A stretch of 64,000 nt of DNA, taken from positions 3,123,350-3,187,349 of the forward strand of contig FO203512.1 in the NCBI GenBank assembly GCA_000967895.1, given 5' to 3'. The position numbers were made by a program, and so were the translations under genes. Below are positions 56,021-64,000 of this stretch, in pieces. The first letter of the stretch is position 1; each line of letters begins with the position of its first letter. The notes below the pieces were generated by a model, which worked only from the letters and a program-made list of their open reading frames with translations, did not search any database and had not been told where the DNA came from. This DNA comes from Oleispira antarctica RB-8. Its GTDB lineage: Bacteria > Pseudomonadota > Gammaproteobacteria > Pseudomonadales > Oceanobacteraceae.

Positions 56021-56515
56021 TTATGCTTTTTGTAATTCTAAGTAATGCTCTATAGCAAAATGTATCTGATCCATGGAGAACCCCCGATACGCTAAATAAC
56101 GAAATGCTTTCTGTCTTTCCTTATAATCGTTAAGGTCCAAAGAGCGAAATTTTCTCAAGCCACAGTCATAGGCTAATTCAAACCAATCAATTTCATCCTG
56201 AAAAACCTGCTCAATAAGATCTCGATCGATTCCTTTTTCTTTTAGCTCACGCTCTATACGCATTTGACCTAAACCACGGTTAATTCGTGAACGTAAAAAA
56301 GATTCAGTAAATCGCTGATCGCTTTGATAGCCTGATTGTATTAGTTGATCAAGTAATTGTAATAAATAGGTCTCGCTAGAGGTGCGAGCAATAAGCTTTT
56401 GATAAAGCTCATGACGGGAGTATTCACGACGTGACAGCAAACCAATTGCTGCCACGCGTAATTCACTTTCAGAGAGTTCTGTTGGTTTAGAAAACCCTGA
56501 AGTTTTTTTATACAC
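56021..56515 (-). CDS. recX: RecX, regulator of RecA
   Basis: 164 residues, three three-helix RecX repeats (LRVAAIGLLSRREYSRHELYQKL; LIQSGYQSDQRFTESFLRSRINRGLG; FRYLAYRGFSMDQIHFAIEHYL). Caps RecA filaments. Starts at GTG 56515 with its binding site AGGG formed by the end of recA, so it is translationally coupled; 8 bases apart. Confidence 0.92.
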   Translation of the reverse strand: MYKKTSGFSKPTELSESELRVAAIGLLSRREYSRHELYQKLIARTSSETYLLQLLDQLIQSGYQSDQRFTESFLRSRINRGLGQMRIERELKEKGIDRDLIEQVFQDEIDWFELAYDCGLRKFRSLDLNDYKERQKAFRYLAYRGFSMDQIHFAIEHYLELQKA

Positions 56516-56523
56516 TGATAACC

Positions 56524-57603
56524 CTACGACTCAGCTTTATCTTTAGAATCTTTAACTTTTTCAGCTTTTTCTGGTTTGTCTGCTTTCTCAGCCTTTTCAG
56601 CATCTTCTGGTAATTGGCTAGTCATTAATTGCGAACGAATTTCTTTTTCTATCTCTTCAGCAATCGCTGGATTATCTGATAAGAATTTTGCTGCGTTAGC
56701 TTTACCTTGACCTATTTTATCGCCCTTATACGCATACCAAGCACCTGATTTATCAATCAAGTCGCACTTAACACCCAAGTCAACGACCTCACCCATGTGG
56801 TAAATACCTTCACCATATAGGATTTGGAATTCAGCCTGTCTGAAAGGAGGCGCTACTTTATTTTTAACAACTTTAACGCGAGTTTCGTTACCTGTTACTT
56901 CATCGCCCTGCTTCACCGCACCTGTACGACGAATGTCCAAGCGTACTGAAGAATAAAACTTCAGAGCATTACCACCGGTTGTGGTTTCAGGATTACCAAA
57001 CATCACACCAATTTTCATACGAATTTGGTTGATGAAAATCACCAAGCAATTAGCATTTTTAACGTTGGCCGTCATTTTTCGTAATGCTTGAGACATTAAA
57101 CGAGCCTGTAGACCAACATGGTGATCACCCATATCGCCTTCAATTTCAGCCTTAGGTGTTAACGCTGCAACCGAGTCAATCACGATCACATCAACCGCGC
57201 CTGAACGAACTAAGCTATCGGTAATTTCCAAACCTTGCTCACCCGTATCAGGTTGAGACACTAACAAAGTATCGAGATTTACACCCAATTTTTCAGCATA
57301 TAAAGGATCAAGTGCGTGCTCAGCATCAACAATAGCAACGGTCTTACCTTGCTTTTGTGCTTGAGCCATAACAGACAAACAAAGTGTTGTTTTACCCGAG
57401 CTTTCTGGACCATAAATTTCAACGATACGGCCATAAGGTAAACCGCCTATGCCTAACGCAACATCCAGAGTTAAAGAACCGGTAGATACCGACGGAATTG
57501 CTTCACGCGGCTGGTCACCCATTTTCATAATGGAGCCTTTACCGAATTGACGCTCAATCTGGCTTAGTGCAGCATCGAGTGCTTTTTGCTTATTTGCATC
57601 CAT
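56524..57603 (-). CDS. recA: recombinase RecA
   Basis: 359 residues. Walker A GPESSGKT, catalytic [20 protein letters not shown], and a C-terminal tail of Glu/Lys/Ala/Asp repeats ([17 protein letters not shown]) that modulates DNA access. Homologous recombination and LexA cleavage. Controlled by the LexA box at 57686-57705. Confidence 0.98.
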   Translation of the reverse strand: MDANKQKALDAALSQIERQFGKGSIMKMGDQPREAIPSVSTGSLTLDVALGIGGLPYGRIVEIYGPESSGKTTLCLSVMAQAQKQGKTVAIVDAEHALDPLYAEKLGVNLDTLLVSQPDTGEQGLEITDSLVRSGAVDVIVIDSVAALTPKAEIEGDMGDHHVGLQARLMSQALRKMTANVKNANCLVIFINQIRMKIGVMFGNPETTTGGNALKFYSSVRLDIRRTGAVKQGDEVTGNETRVKVVKNKVAPPFRQAEFQILYGEGIYHMGEVVDLGVKCDLIDKSGAWYAYKGDKIGQGKANAAKFLSDNPAIAEEIEKEIRSQLMTSQLPEDAEKAEKADKPEKAEKVKDSKDKAES

Positions 57604-57685
57604 TGTGACGTTCCTTATATTAAGTCTGGATGATCAGATCTTTCTGCTCATCTATCTTTTGTTGTTTGCGTATCACTACTTGCTT

Positions 57686-57705
57686 TACTGTAGATTTAAC
57701 CAGTA
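57686..57705 (-). promoter_or_regulatory. LexA (SOS) box and promoter of recA
   Basis: TACTGTAGATTTAACCAGTA fits CTG-N10-CAG with TA flanks. On the minus strand a -35 (TTGGTC, 57728-57733) and -10 (TAAATA, 57704-57709) lie 18 bases apart, so LexA overlaps the -10. This is the usual recA arrangement. Confidence 0.9.
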
Positions 57706-57709
57706 TTTA

Positions 57710-58025
57710 AGCATAGCTATTGGGATTGACCAAGTCATATTCTGAATTTTTTACAACAAAAACCATCAACACCTCCACAACCCCCATCGATAATACATCT
57801 CAAGGTCACAAATATTTTTAAATCAGTCTAGATTTTCAGAAGATAAGACAATATATACAGTATTTCATCCAGTACTAATTCCTCATTAATACAGTGCTTT
57901 TTAGTATTAAAGCTGTCATTTGTAATAACTTTACCGATTAACATTACGCAGATGCTTTGTTCAATTACCTCACAATCACTTACAATGCTGTTTTTAATGT
58001 TTAGATTTAGGGTTTCAGCGCAGAT
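57710..58025. other. spacer between recA and mutS
   Basis: About 315 A+T-rich bases upstream of recA and mutS, which diverge. Apart from the recA promoter, no gene, RNA or clear operator is seen. The mutS binding site is weak (GCAGATATG). Confidence 0.5.
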
Positions 58026-60665
58026 ATGAGCAAAGCAGCAGCGACACATACACCTATGATGCAGCAATATTTTCGCCTCAAGGCTGAAATTCCTGAAATT
58101 ATGCTGTTTTATCGCATGGGAGATTTCTATGAGCTGTTTTACGATGACGCCCGTACGGCTTCCCGCTTATTAGACATTACTCTCACGGCGCGTGGCCATA
58201 GCGGCGGTGAACCCATACCTATGGCGGGAATTCCTTATCACGCTGCTGAAGGTTATATCGGTAAATTAGTACGCTTAGGTGTTTCTGTAGGCATCGCTGA
58301 ACAGATCGGTGATCCTGCGACGTCAAAAGGCCCTGTTGAGCGTAAAGTTGTTCGGGTGATTACCCCAGGGACATTAACAGATGAAGCCTTTCTCGATGAA
58401 CGCCGTGATAATTTATTAGTAGCGGTTAATAAACAAAAGCAGAATAAAGAAAACCTTTACGGCATCGCCATGCTGGATATTAGCTCTGGCCGTTTTGTGG
58501 TAATGGAGGTGTCCAATGAAGATTCTTTATTAGCCGAGTTAGAGCGCATTAAACCTGCTGAGCTTTTATATAATGAAGATCAGGCATTTCCCGACGCCCT
58601 GACTAACCGCCCTGGCGCGAAATCCCAAGCCCCCTGGCACTTTGAATCGGACACGGCGTTTCGATTATTAACCACTCAGTTAAAAACAAAAGATTTACGG
58701 GGCTTTGGTTGTGAGCATTTGATCGTTGCCATTCAAGCTGCTGGGGCTCTTCTGCAATATGCCCAAGATACTCAACGATCAGGCTTGCCGCATATTAGAA
58801 CGCTCTTAATCGAGCAACCTGATGATGCCATTATCATCGACCCCGCCAGTCGAAAGAATCTTGAGATTGATATTAACCAACAAGGTGGCACCGAACATAC
58901 ATTAGCCTGGGTAATGGATAGAACGGCAACGGCGATGGGAAGCCGTTTATTACGCCGCTGGCTAAATCGCCCTATTCGTAATCGCGATACACTAAACCAA
59001 CGCCAGCAACTTATTGCTGAATCCATTGATGATTATCACTGGGAACCCTTGCATCAGCAATTAAAAGGCATTGGTGACATTGAACGTATTCTATCTCGCG
59101 TTGCACTCGGCTCTGCTCGTCCAAGAGATTTAGCACGCCTACGTGATGCTTTGGCTCGCTTACCTGAATTACAAACGTTGTTAACCAGCCTAAACGCCGA
59201 TCGCGCAAAAGAGCTGTCAGCGCTAATAAAACACTACCCCGAATGGGTTGAGAAGTTGCAGAAAGCGATTATTGATAATCCTCCCGTTATCATAAGAGAT
59301 GGTGGTGTCATCGCAACAGGCTATGACGAGGAGCTGGACGAACTTAGAGGTATCAGCAAAAATGCGGGGGATTATCTGCTCGAGATAGAACAGCGCGAAA
59401 AAGAAAAAACTGGAATTTCAACGTTAAAAGTCGGCTATAACCGAGTTCATGGATATTTTATAGAAATCAGTAAAGCGCAATCGGAAGCGGCACCTGTTGA
59501 ATACGTTCGTCGCCAAACGCTCAAGAATGCCGAACGTTTTATTACTCCAGAATTGAAAGAATTTGAAGATAAAGCATTAAGTGCCAAAAGCCGTTCTTTA
59601 TCTCGTGAAAAGCATCTGTATGAACAGTTAGTCGTCGAATTAGCGGAAGATTTATTTAGCTTGCAAGATACCGCAACAGGCTTGGCTGAATTAGATGTTT
59701 TAATCAACCTCGCAGAGCGAGCGAGCACTTTACGCTTCACGCCCCCTAAATTGGTCGCTGAGCGCGGCATCGAGATTACCGCTGGTCGCCATCCAGTGGT
59801 TGAAGAAATTCTCGAAGACCCTTTTGTTGCGAATGGTTTAGAACTTAATTCAATGCAAGACATGCTCATTATCACGGGTCCGAACATGGGTGGTAAATCG
59901 ACCTACATGCGCCAGAATGCATTAATTGTACTGCTTGCCCATATTGGTAGCTATGTCCCTGCCGATAGCGCAGTCATTGGCCCTGTCGATAGAATTTTCA
60001 CTCGTATGGGTTCAGCCGACGATTTAGCGGGCGGGCGCTCTACCTTCATGGTCGAAATGACTGAAACCGCGAACATTCTTCACAATGCAACGCCGAACAG
60101 CTTGGTCTTAATGGATGAAGTTGGCCGTGGTACCAGTACTTTTGATGGGCTATCACTTGCTTGGGCGGCGGCCGTTCACTTGGCCAAAGAAGTTCATGCG
60201 CTAACCTTATTCGCGACACATTATTTTGAGATGACAACCTTACCTGAGCAAATTGGTAGCGTGGTTAATGTTCATCTAACCGCAACCGAACATGACGATC
60301 GCATTATCTTTTTGCACAATGTCGAACCAGGCCCGGCAAGTCAAAGCTATGGTTTACAGGTTGCGCAGCTTGCGGGAGTGCCTAAAGTCGTTATTCAGCA
60401 GGCAAAAGACAAGCTGCATTTACTCGAAAAAGAAAGTTTCCATAATCCGTCTGATACTTTGCCTGTTATATCGCTAGTAGAGTCTCCGGCAAAACAATCA
60501 ATAGAGCCATTAATAGAAGTCACTAGCGGCAGTCCTATGCAGTCAGATATGTTCGCCCAAGGTCCTTCTGACATTGAGATAGCCATCGCTGAACTTGCTG
60601 TTGATGACCTAACGCCCAGGCAGGCACTGGAAGAAATTTATCGACTTAAATCAATGTTAGGTTAA
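58026..60665 (+). CDS. mutS: DNA mismatch repair protein MutS
   Basis: 879 residues. N-terminal mismatch-binding motif [12 protein letters not shown] (Phe-Tyr-Glu near 38), connector, lever and clamp, then ATPase with [13 protein letters not shown] (about 619), Walker [17 protein letters not shown] (about 694) and a C-terminal tetramer helix region (ending [11 protein letters not shown]). Full length and intact, so the strain is not a mutS mutator. Confidence 0.97.
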
Positions 60666-60674
60666 AAAATCACC

Positions 60675-60700
60675 GTTATATGCAAAAAAATGCATATAAC
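60675..60700. terminator. 10-bp hairpin after mutS
   Basis: GTTATATGCA, loop AAAAAA, TGCATATAAC: a perfect stem 10 bases beyond the mutS stop. No T-run follows, so it may be a processing or weak terminator signal. Confidence 0.4.
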
Positions 60701-60816
60701 TATCCATTAATGATATAAGTTTATTCAATTTATAACCTTGCGGTATTTAGGCGTCATCACTAGAATGTCGCCACCGTGATGGGCATAGACCCAATGAGAT
60801 GAGGAGATCGACTGCA

Positions 60817-61146
60817 ATGACTTTTGTAGTAACTGATAACTGTATTAAATGTAAGTACACAGATTGTGTTGAAGTATGCCCAGTAGATTGCTTCTATGAA
60901 GGCCCAAATTTCTTGGTTATTGACCCAGATGAGTGTATTGATTGCGCGTTATGTGAGCCTGAGTGCCCAGCACAAGCGATTTTCTCTGAAGATGAAGTAC
61001 CTGCTGATCAGCAGCAGTTTATCGAATTGAACGTTGAGTTATCCGAGAAGTGGCGCGATAACAATATTACTGAAATGAAAGATAAAGCCGATGATGCTGA
61101 AGAGTGGGATGGTGTACCGGATAAGTTGCAATACTTAGAAAAGTAG
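60817..61146 (+). CDS. fdxA: 7Fe ferredoxin
   Basis: 109 residues. [14 protein letters not shown] binds the 3Fe-4S/4Fe-4S pair together with [12 protein letters not shown], followed by the C-terminal tail typical of FdxA. Start ATG 60817 (MTFVVTDNC) with GAGGAG 10 bases upstream; six extra codons are open before it. A possible electron donor for reactions in this window such as Rsx, but this link is inference. Confidence 0.95.
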   Translation: MTFVVTDNCIKCKYTDCVEVCPVDCFYEGPNFLVIDPDECIDCALCEPECPAQAIFSEDEVPADQQQFIELNVELSEKWRDNNITEMKDKADDAEEWDGVPDKLQYLEK

Positions 61147-61210
61147 TTTGATCGCCATATTACTCGATGCCTTTCTTTAACAACGAACCTTGTATTAAAG
61201 CTAGGCGCAT

Positions 61211-61238
61211 AAAAAAGGGCTACTTTCCGTAGCCCCTT
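61211..61238 (-). terminator. rpoS terminator
   Basis: On the minus strand GGGGCTAC, loop GGAAA, GTAGCCC, followed by six Ts. Lies just after rpoS and before the end of fdxA sequence, so it may act for both converging genes. Confidence 0.88.
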
Positions 61239-61259
61239 TAGCACCCCAAACTTAGTGAC

Positions 61260-62246
61260 TTATGCGTCACCAAAAATTGTACTCGCATTCAAACCTTGGC
61301 CTTCCATAATTTCACGTAGACGCTTTAATGCTTCAACCTGAATCTGGCGCACACGTTCACGCGTTAAACCAATCTCACGGCCAACTTCTTCCAAAGTGCT
61401 TGTCTCATAACCGCGAAGCCCAAAACGACGGGACACAACCTCACGTTGCTTCTCAGTTAACTCATCCAACCAATCGGAAAGACTACCGGTAATATCGTTA
61501 TTTTGAAGAGTTGTACAAGGATCTGCGCTGCGGTCATCAGCAACGGTATCCAATAGGCATTTATCGGAGTTTGGTCCAAGAGGCGTATCGACAGAGGTCA
61601 CACGCTCATTTAACGCCAACATACGCTTAACGTCAGCAACTGGGCGATCTAATAGGTCTGCAATTTCTTCTGCTGAAGGTTCATGGTCTAATTTCTGTGC
61701 CAGCTCACGAGCAGCACGCAAATACACATTAAGTTCTTTCACCACGTGAATCGGTAAACGAATGGTGCGGGTTTGGTTCATGATGGCACGTTCAATCGTC
61801 TGACGAATCCACCAAGTAGCGTAGGTAGAAAAACGGAAGCCACGCTCAGGATCAAACTTCTCTACGGCGCGAATCAAGCCTAAGTTGCCTTCTTCAATCA
61901 AATCTAATAGTGATAAACCACGATTGACATAACGACGTGAAATTTTCACTACTAAGCGCAAGTTACTTTCAATCATGCGCTTACGACCTTTCTCGTCGCC
62001 TTTACGGGCTAGACGAGCAAAGTGCACTTCTTCTTCTGGAGACAAAAGTGGCGAGAAGCCAATTTCATTTAAATAAAGTTGCGTTGCATCTAAGGCTTTG
62101 GCGGCACTTGGCTCAGCGATAAATCGCTCTTGTGAAGCCTTGCTTGTTCGCTCGACAGGCGCTGCTGGTTTTTTTGCTTTCGCTTTCGTCGGTGCTTCAA
62201 TTACGTCATCGAAGGTTTCTGCACTGATTTCTTGTTGAGCTGCCAT
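61260..62246 (-). CDS. rpoS: stationary-phase sigma factor RpoS
   Basis: 328 residues. Region 1.2 [22 protein letters not shown], region 2 ([37 protein letters not shown]), region 3 and region 4 HTH ([32 protein letters not shown]). General stress and stationary-phase sigma. Downstream of nlpD, where its main promoter lies in enterobacteria and pseudomonads. Confidence 0.97.
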   Translation of the reverse strand: MAAQQEISAETFDDVIEAPTKAKAKKPAAPVERTSKASQERFIAEPSAAKALDATQLYLNEIGFSPLLSPEEEVHFARLARKGDEKGRKRMIESNLRLVVKISRRYVNRGLSLLDLIEEGNLGLIRAVEKFDPERGFRFSTYATWWIRQTIERAIMNQTRTIRLPIHVVKELNVYLRAARELAQKLDHEPSAEEIADLLDRPVADVKRMLALNERVTSVDTPLGPNSDKCLLDTVADDRSADPCTTLQNNDITGSLSDWLDELTEKQREVVSRRFGLRGYETSTLEEVGREIGLTRERVRQIQVEALKRLREIMEGQGLNASTIFGDA

Positions 62247-62324
62247 GTCTCGTCCCGCCTTTTTATTTCGTTCTGATTGTTTCCGTTATGATTCAGTTTT
62301 CATACCAGAACGATTGATTAAACT

Positions 62325-63137
62325 TCATCCTCCTCCAGAGTGCCATTTCGGCAAAAACTGAAGGGGGTCTACTGGTCTGCCATTTCGACGAATCTCAAAG
62401 TGGAGTTTCACTCGATTCGTCCCAGTAGATCCTATTTCGGCAATTATCTGCCCCGCTTTAATTTTTTCTTTCTCGCGGACCAAAATGCGGCTTGTATGGG
62501 CGTATGCACTGAGGAATTTTGCATCGTGTTTTATGATCACTAAATTGCCATAACCACGAAGTCCCTTCCCTGCATAAACGACCGTCCCTGCCGCAGCTGC
62601 ATTTACAGATTCCCCCAATTTACCGGCGATATCAATACCCTTGTTTTGTGAATCATTGGCTAAAAAGCGCTCTATAACCTTACCTTTAGCAGGCCATCTC
62701 CACCCCTTTTGGGTACCTAATGACGGTTTAACTGGCGTATTAAGACGGGTTGTTACTGTACGATTAGCAGCCTTTTCCTTCTTAGGTCTCCATTTCGACG
62801 ATTTTCCGGCACTGCTAATAATTGCTGATTTTTTAACCTGTGGGGGACTTACTATGTCAATTTTCTGCCCTGCATAGATGGTGTAAGGTTTAACGATTGA
62901 GTTAGTGTTAGCTAACTCGCGATAATCCCACCCATATGTCCATGCAATGGAGAACAAAGTGTCACCTTTTTCCACTATATGAAAACCCGTCGCCTTTTTA
63001 CTTTTACTGAACTTCTCTTCAGTTGATATGAATTCGCGACTACTTAGACAACCTGTCATAACTACACAAATTGCGATGATTGATACATAAGTTGCAGTCT
63101 GAAACATTTGGTTTCGAAAGTTATTTTTTTGACACAT
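62325..63137 (-). CDS. nlpD: NlpD-like lipoprotein, LysM plus degenerate M23
   Basis: 270 residues (or 260 from ATG 63107). Lipobox MTGC near residue 30, LysM (HIVEKGDTLFSIAWTYGWDYRELA, about 53-98) and a C-terminal LytM/M23 domain (GIDIAGKLGESV...HFEIRRNGRPVDP). The first metal ligand His is replaced (NKGIDIAG), as in E. coli NlpD, which activates the amidase AmiC instead of cutting peptidoglycan. Neither start has a strong binding site. Upstream of rpoS. Confidence 0.92.
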   Translation of the reverse strand: MCQKNNFRNQMFQTATYVSIIAICVVMTGCLSSREFISTEEKFSKSKKATGFHIVEKGDTLFSIAWTYGWDYRELANTNSIVKPYTIYAGQKIDIVSPPQVKKSAIISSAGKSSKWRPKKEKAANRTVTTRLNTPVKPSLGTQKGWRWPAKGKVIERFLANDSQNKGIDIAGKLGESVNAAAAGTVVYAGKGLRGYGNLVIIKHDAKFLSAYAHTSRILVREKEKIKAGQIIAEIGSTGTNRVKLHFEIRRNGRPVDPLQFLPKWHSGGG

Positions 63138-63347
63138 ATAAATGACAGCTTTATGCCTTTTGCAAATGCATGTAATTGTTTTAATGAATGTTATTAAAAC
63201 ACTTCTATATATTCTTTTTTAATCTAAAAACAACATAATAAATCGTTCTAATTTTGTAACTAGCACTAACATTTAGGCGTTTAACGTCTAGAGCAGCGGA
63301 AAAACATTTCCGCTTCTGGCAAGACGCCTACCTATATTAGCCCTTAT
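63138..63347. other. spacer between DUF368 gene and nlpD
   Basis: 210 A+T-rich bases. An inverted repeat GGCGT...ACGCC-like stretch (63276-63330, with GAGCAGCGGAAAAACATTTCCGCTTCTGGC) contains AGCGGAAA/TTTCCGCT, an 8-bp hairpin that may end the DUF368 transcript. Confidence 0.5.
63294..63315 (-). terminator. hairpin after the DUF368 gene
   Basis: AGCGGAAA and TTTCCGCT pair around a short loop (AACA). A+T flanks but only a weak T-run on the minus strand. Confidence 0.45.
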
Positions 63348-64000
63348 TCAGTCATTGCCGGGATGATTAGAGATTTTTTCTAACAAGAAAACACAACCAA
63401 ATCCGATGCAGGCCATTAGACAAGCCCACATTATCTGATCATTATTCACCCATTCAGGCAAGCGATTGAGCTGTTCAAAAGGCACTTCGAGCCCTTTGCT
63501 GTTTAAACGGAAGCTAATAGTTTCTTTCCAGGGCCACACTTTTAACAGAGCCCCCAACATAAACCCAGTCAATAAGCTGAACATCAGATCCTGATAGTGA
63601 TGTAATAACCAGCTTAATAAACGCGAAAACAACATCAATCCAAGCACAGCACCCAAGGCAAAAATCAGCATTATATCCAGCTGTAGGCCTTTTACCGCGG
63701 CTAGCACAGGCGCATACAAGCCCATTAACAAGAGAATGAAGCTGCCGGAGATACCCGGTAATATCATTGCGCAGATGGCAATACTGCCAGCAAAGAAGAT
63801 ATTTAAGTAGCTAGCTTCAATGCCGGACGGGCTGGCAATGCTAATAAAGCCCGCACAGAGAGCCCCTATTAATAGTGCAATATAGGTTTTTCCTTGCCAC
63901 AATTTGATTTGCTTAGCCATGTGCAGGCTTGATGCGAGGATCAAACCAAAGAAAAAAGACCATAATAAAATGGCCTGATGGTCTAATAAATAGTGGATAA
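63348..64000 (-). CDS. DUF368 membrane protein, 5' end beyond the window
   Basis: The frame stays open to base 64000 (upstream residues read HYLLDHQAILLWSFFFGLILASSLHM), so the gene is cut at its N-terminus. Visible part about 217 residues with six or more helices. The motif GSIAICAMILPGISGSFILLLMGLY is the DUF368 signature. Family function is uncertain; some members are discussed as polyprenyl-phosphate flippases. In related genomes it lies in the surE-pcm-DUF368-nlpD-rpoS cluster. Confidence 0.9.
   Translation of the reverse strand, partial: IHYLLDHQAILLWSFFFGLILASSLHMAKQIKLWQGKTYIALLIGALCAGFISIASPSGIEASYLNIFFAGSIAICAMILPGISGSFILLLMGLYAPVLAAVKGLQLDIMLIFALGAVLGLMLFSRLLSWLLHHYQDLMFSLLTGFMLGALLKVWPWKETISFRLNSKGLEVPFEQLNRLPEWVNNDQIMWACLMACIGFGCVFLLEKISNHPGND

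Noticed and set aside
62325-63137. Active M23 endopeptidase
   Set aside because: The first metal ligand His is replaced (NKGIDIAG), which matches the inactive NlpD activator type.

Overview
The window reads as chromosome from a marine-type gammaproteobacterium with moderately low G+C. The best fit is the Oceanospirillales and relatives. This rests on the backbone order alaS, lysC, csrA, tRNA-Ser, tRNA-Arg on one side and recX, recA, mutS, fdxA, rpoS, nlpD, DUF368 on the other, plus a full rsx/rnf operon and an oadGAB sodium pump. The genus cannot be fixed from the sequence alone.

Layout. 1-5.2 kb: an NnrS-family membrane protein (NO/heme stress) with a 49-residue overlapping upstream gene, then a leftward TetR-MFP-permease-ATPase efflux operon of the DevBCA/MacB type. 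5.2-12.3 kb: a flavin/heme trans-membrane reductase locus (PepSY-diflavin reductase, DUF2271, small PepSY protein, ferric-reductase-like flavocytochrome) divergent from a QseBC-like two-component system. 12.4-16.1 kb: an asymmetric heterodimeric ABC exporter whose first half lacks the catalytic glutamate. 16.1-18.4 kb: a DUF6279 lipoprotein behind a 22-unit ATT tract, then an HflX GTPase.

18.77-30.15 kb is the most notable part: a complete sedentary chromosomal integron. The integrase gene (intI, + strand) lies at the right with a LexA box in its promoter region. The cassettes run leftwards, all on the minus strand, with nine recognisable attC sites. Most cassettes encode proteins I cannot name (small membrane proteins, a Sel1-repeat protein, a HEPN-like RNKLVH protein, a 258-residue protein with a C-terminal membrane segment). 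One cassette has no convincing ORF, and the integrase-proximal block carries a VIT1/CCC1 transporter and a cytochrome b561-like protein without an attC between them. The array is invaded by a group IIC-attC intron, on the + strand and splitting an attC core, and by an IS1182-family element with 12-bp terminal inverted repeats next to another attC.

30.2-39.4 kb: dcd, apbC/mrp, rsxABCDGE (Rnf ion-pumping ferredoxin:NAD oxidoreductase) and a GGDEF diguanylate cyclase, closed by a strong bidirectional terminator. 39.5-42.7 kb: oadGAB oxaloacetate decarboxylase, with three 11-bp-phased PhoP-like half-sites upstream. 43.1-48.2 kb: three identical tRNA-Arg(ACG), tRNA-Ser(GCT), csrA, lysC and alaS. 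48.4-55.8 kb: a DUF2892 protein, an unrecognised secreted protein, a proVWX osmoprotectant importer, type II NADH dehydrogenase and an AraC regulator. 56-64 kb: recX, recA (LexA box overlapping a putative -10), mutS, fdxA, rpoS, nlpD and a DUF368 gene cut by the window end.

Two SOS boxes, before recA and before intI, place DNA-damage control over repair and over cassette shuffling in the same window. Rsx and Oad together suggest a cell that exploits sodium or proton gradients.
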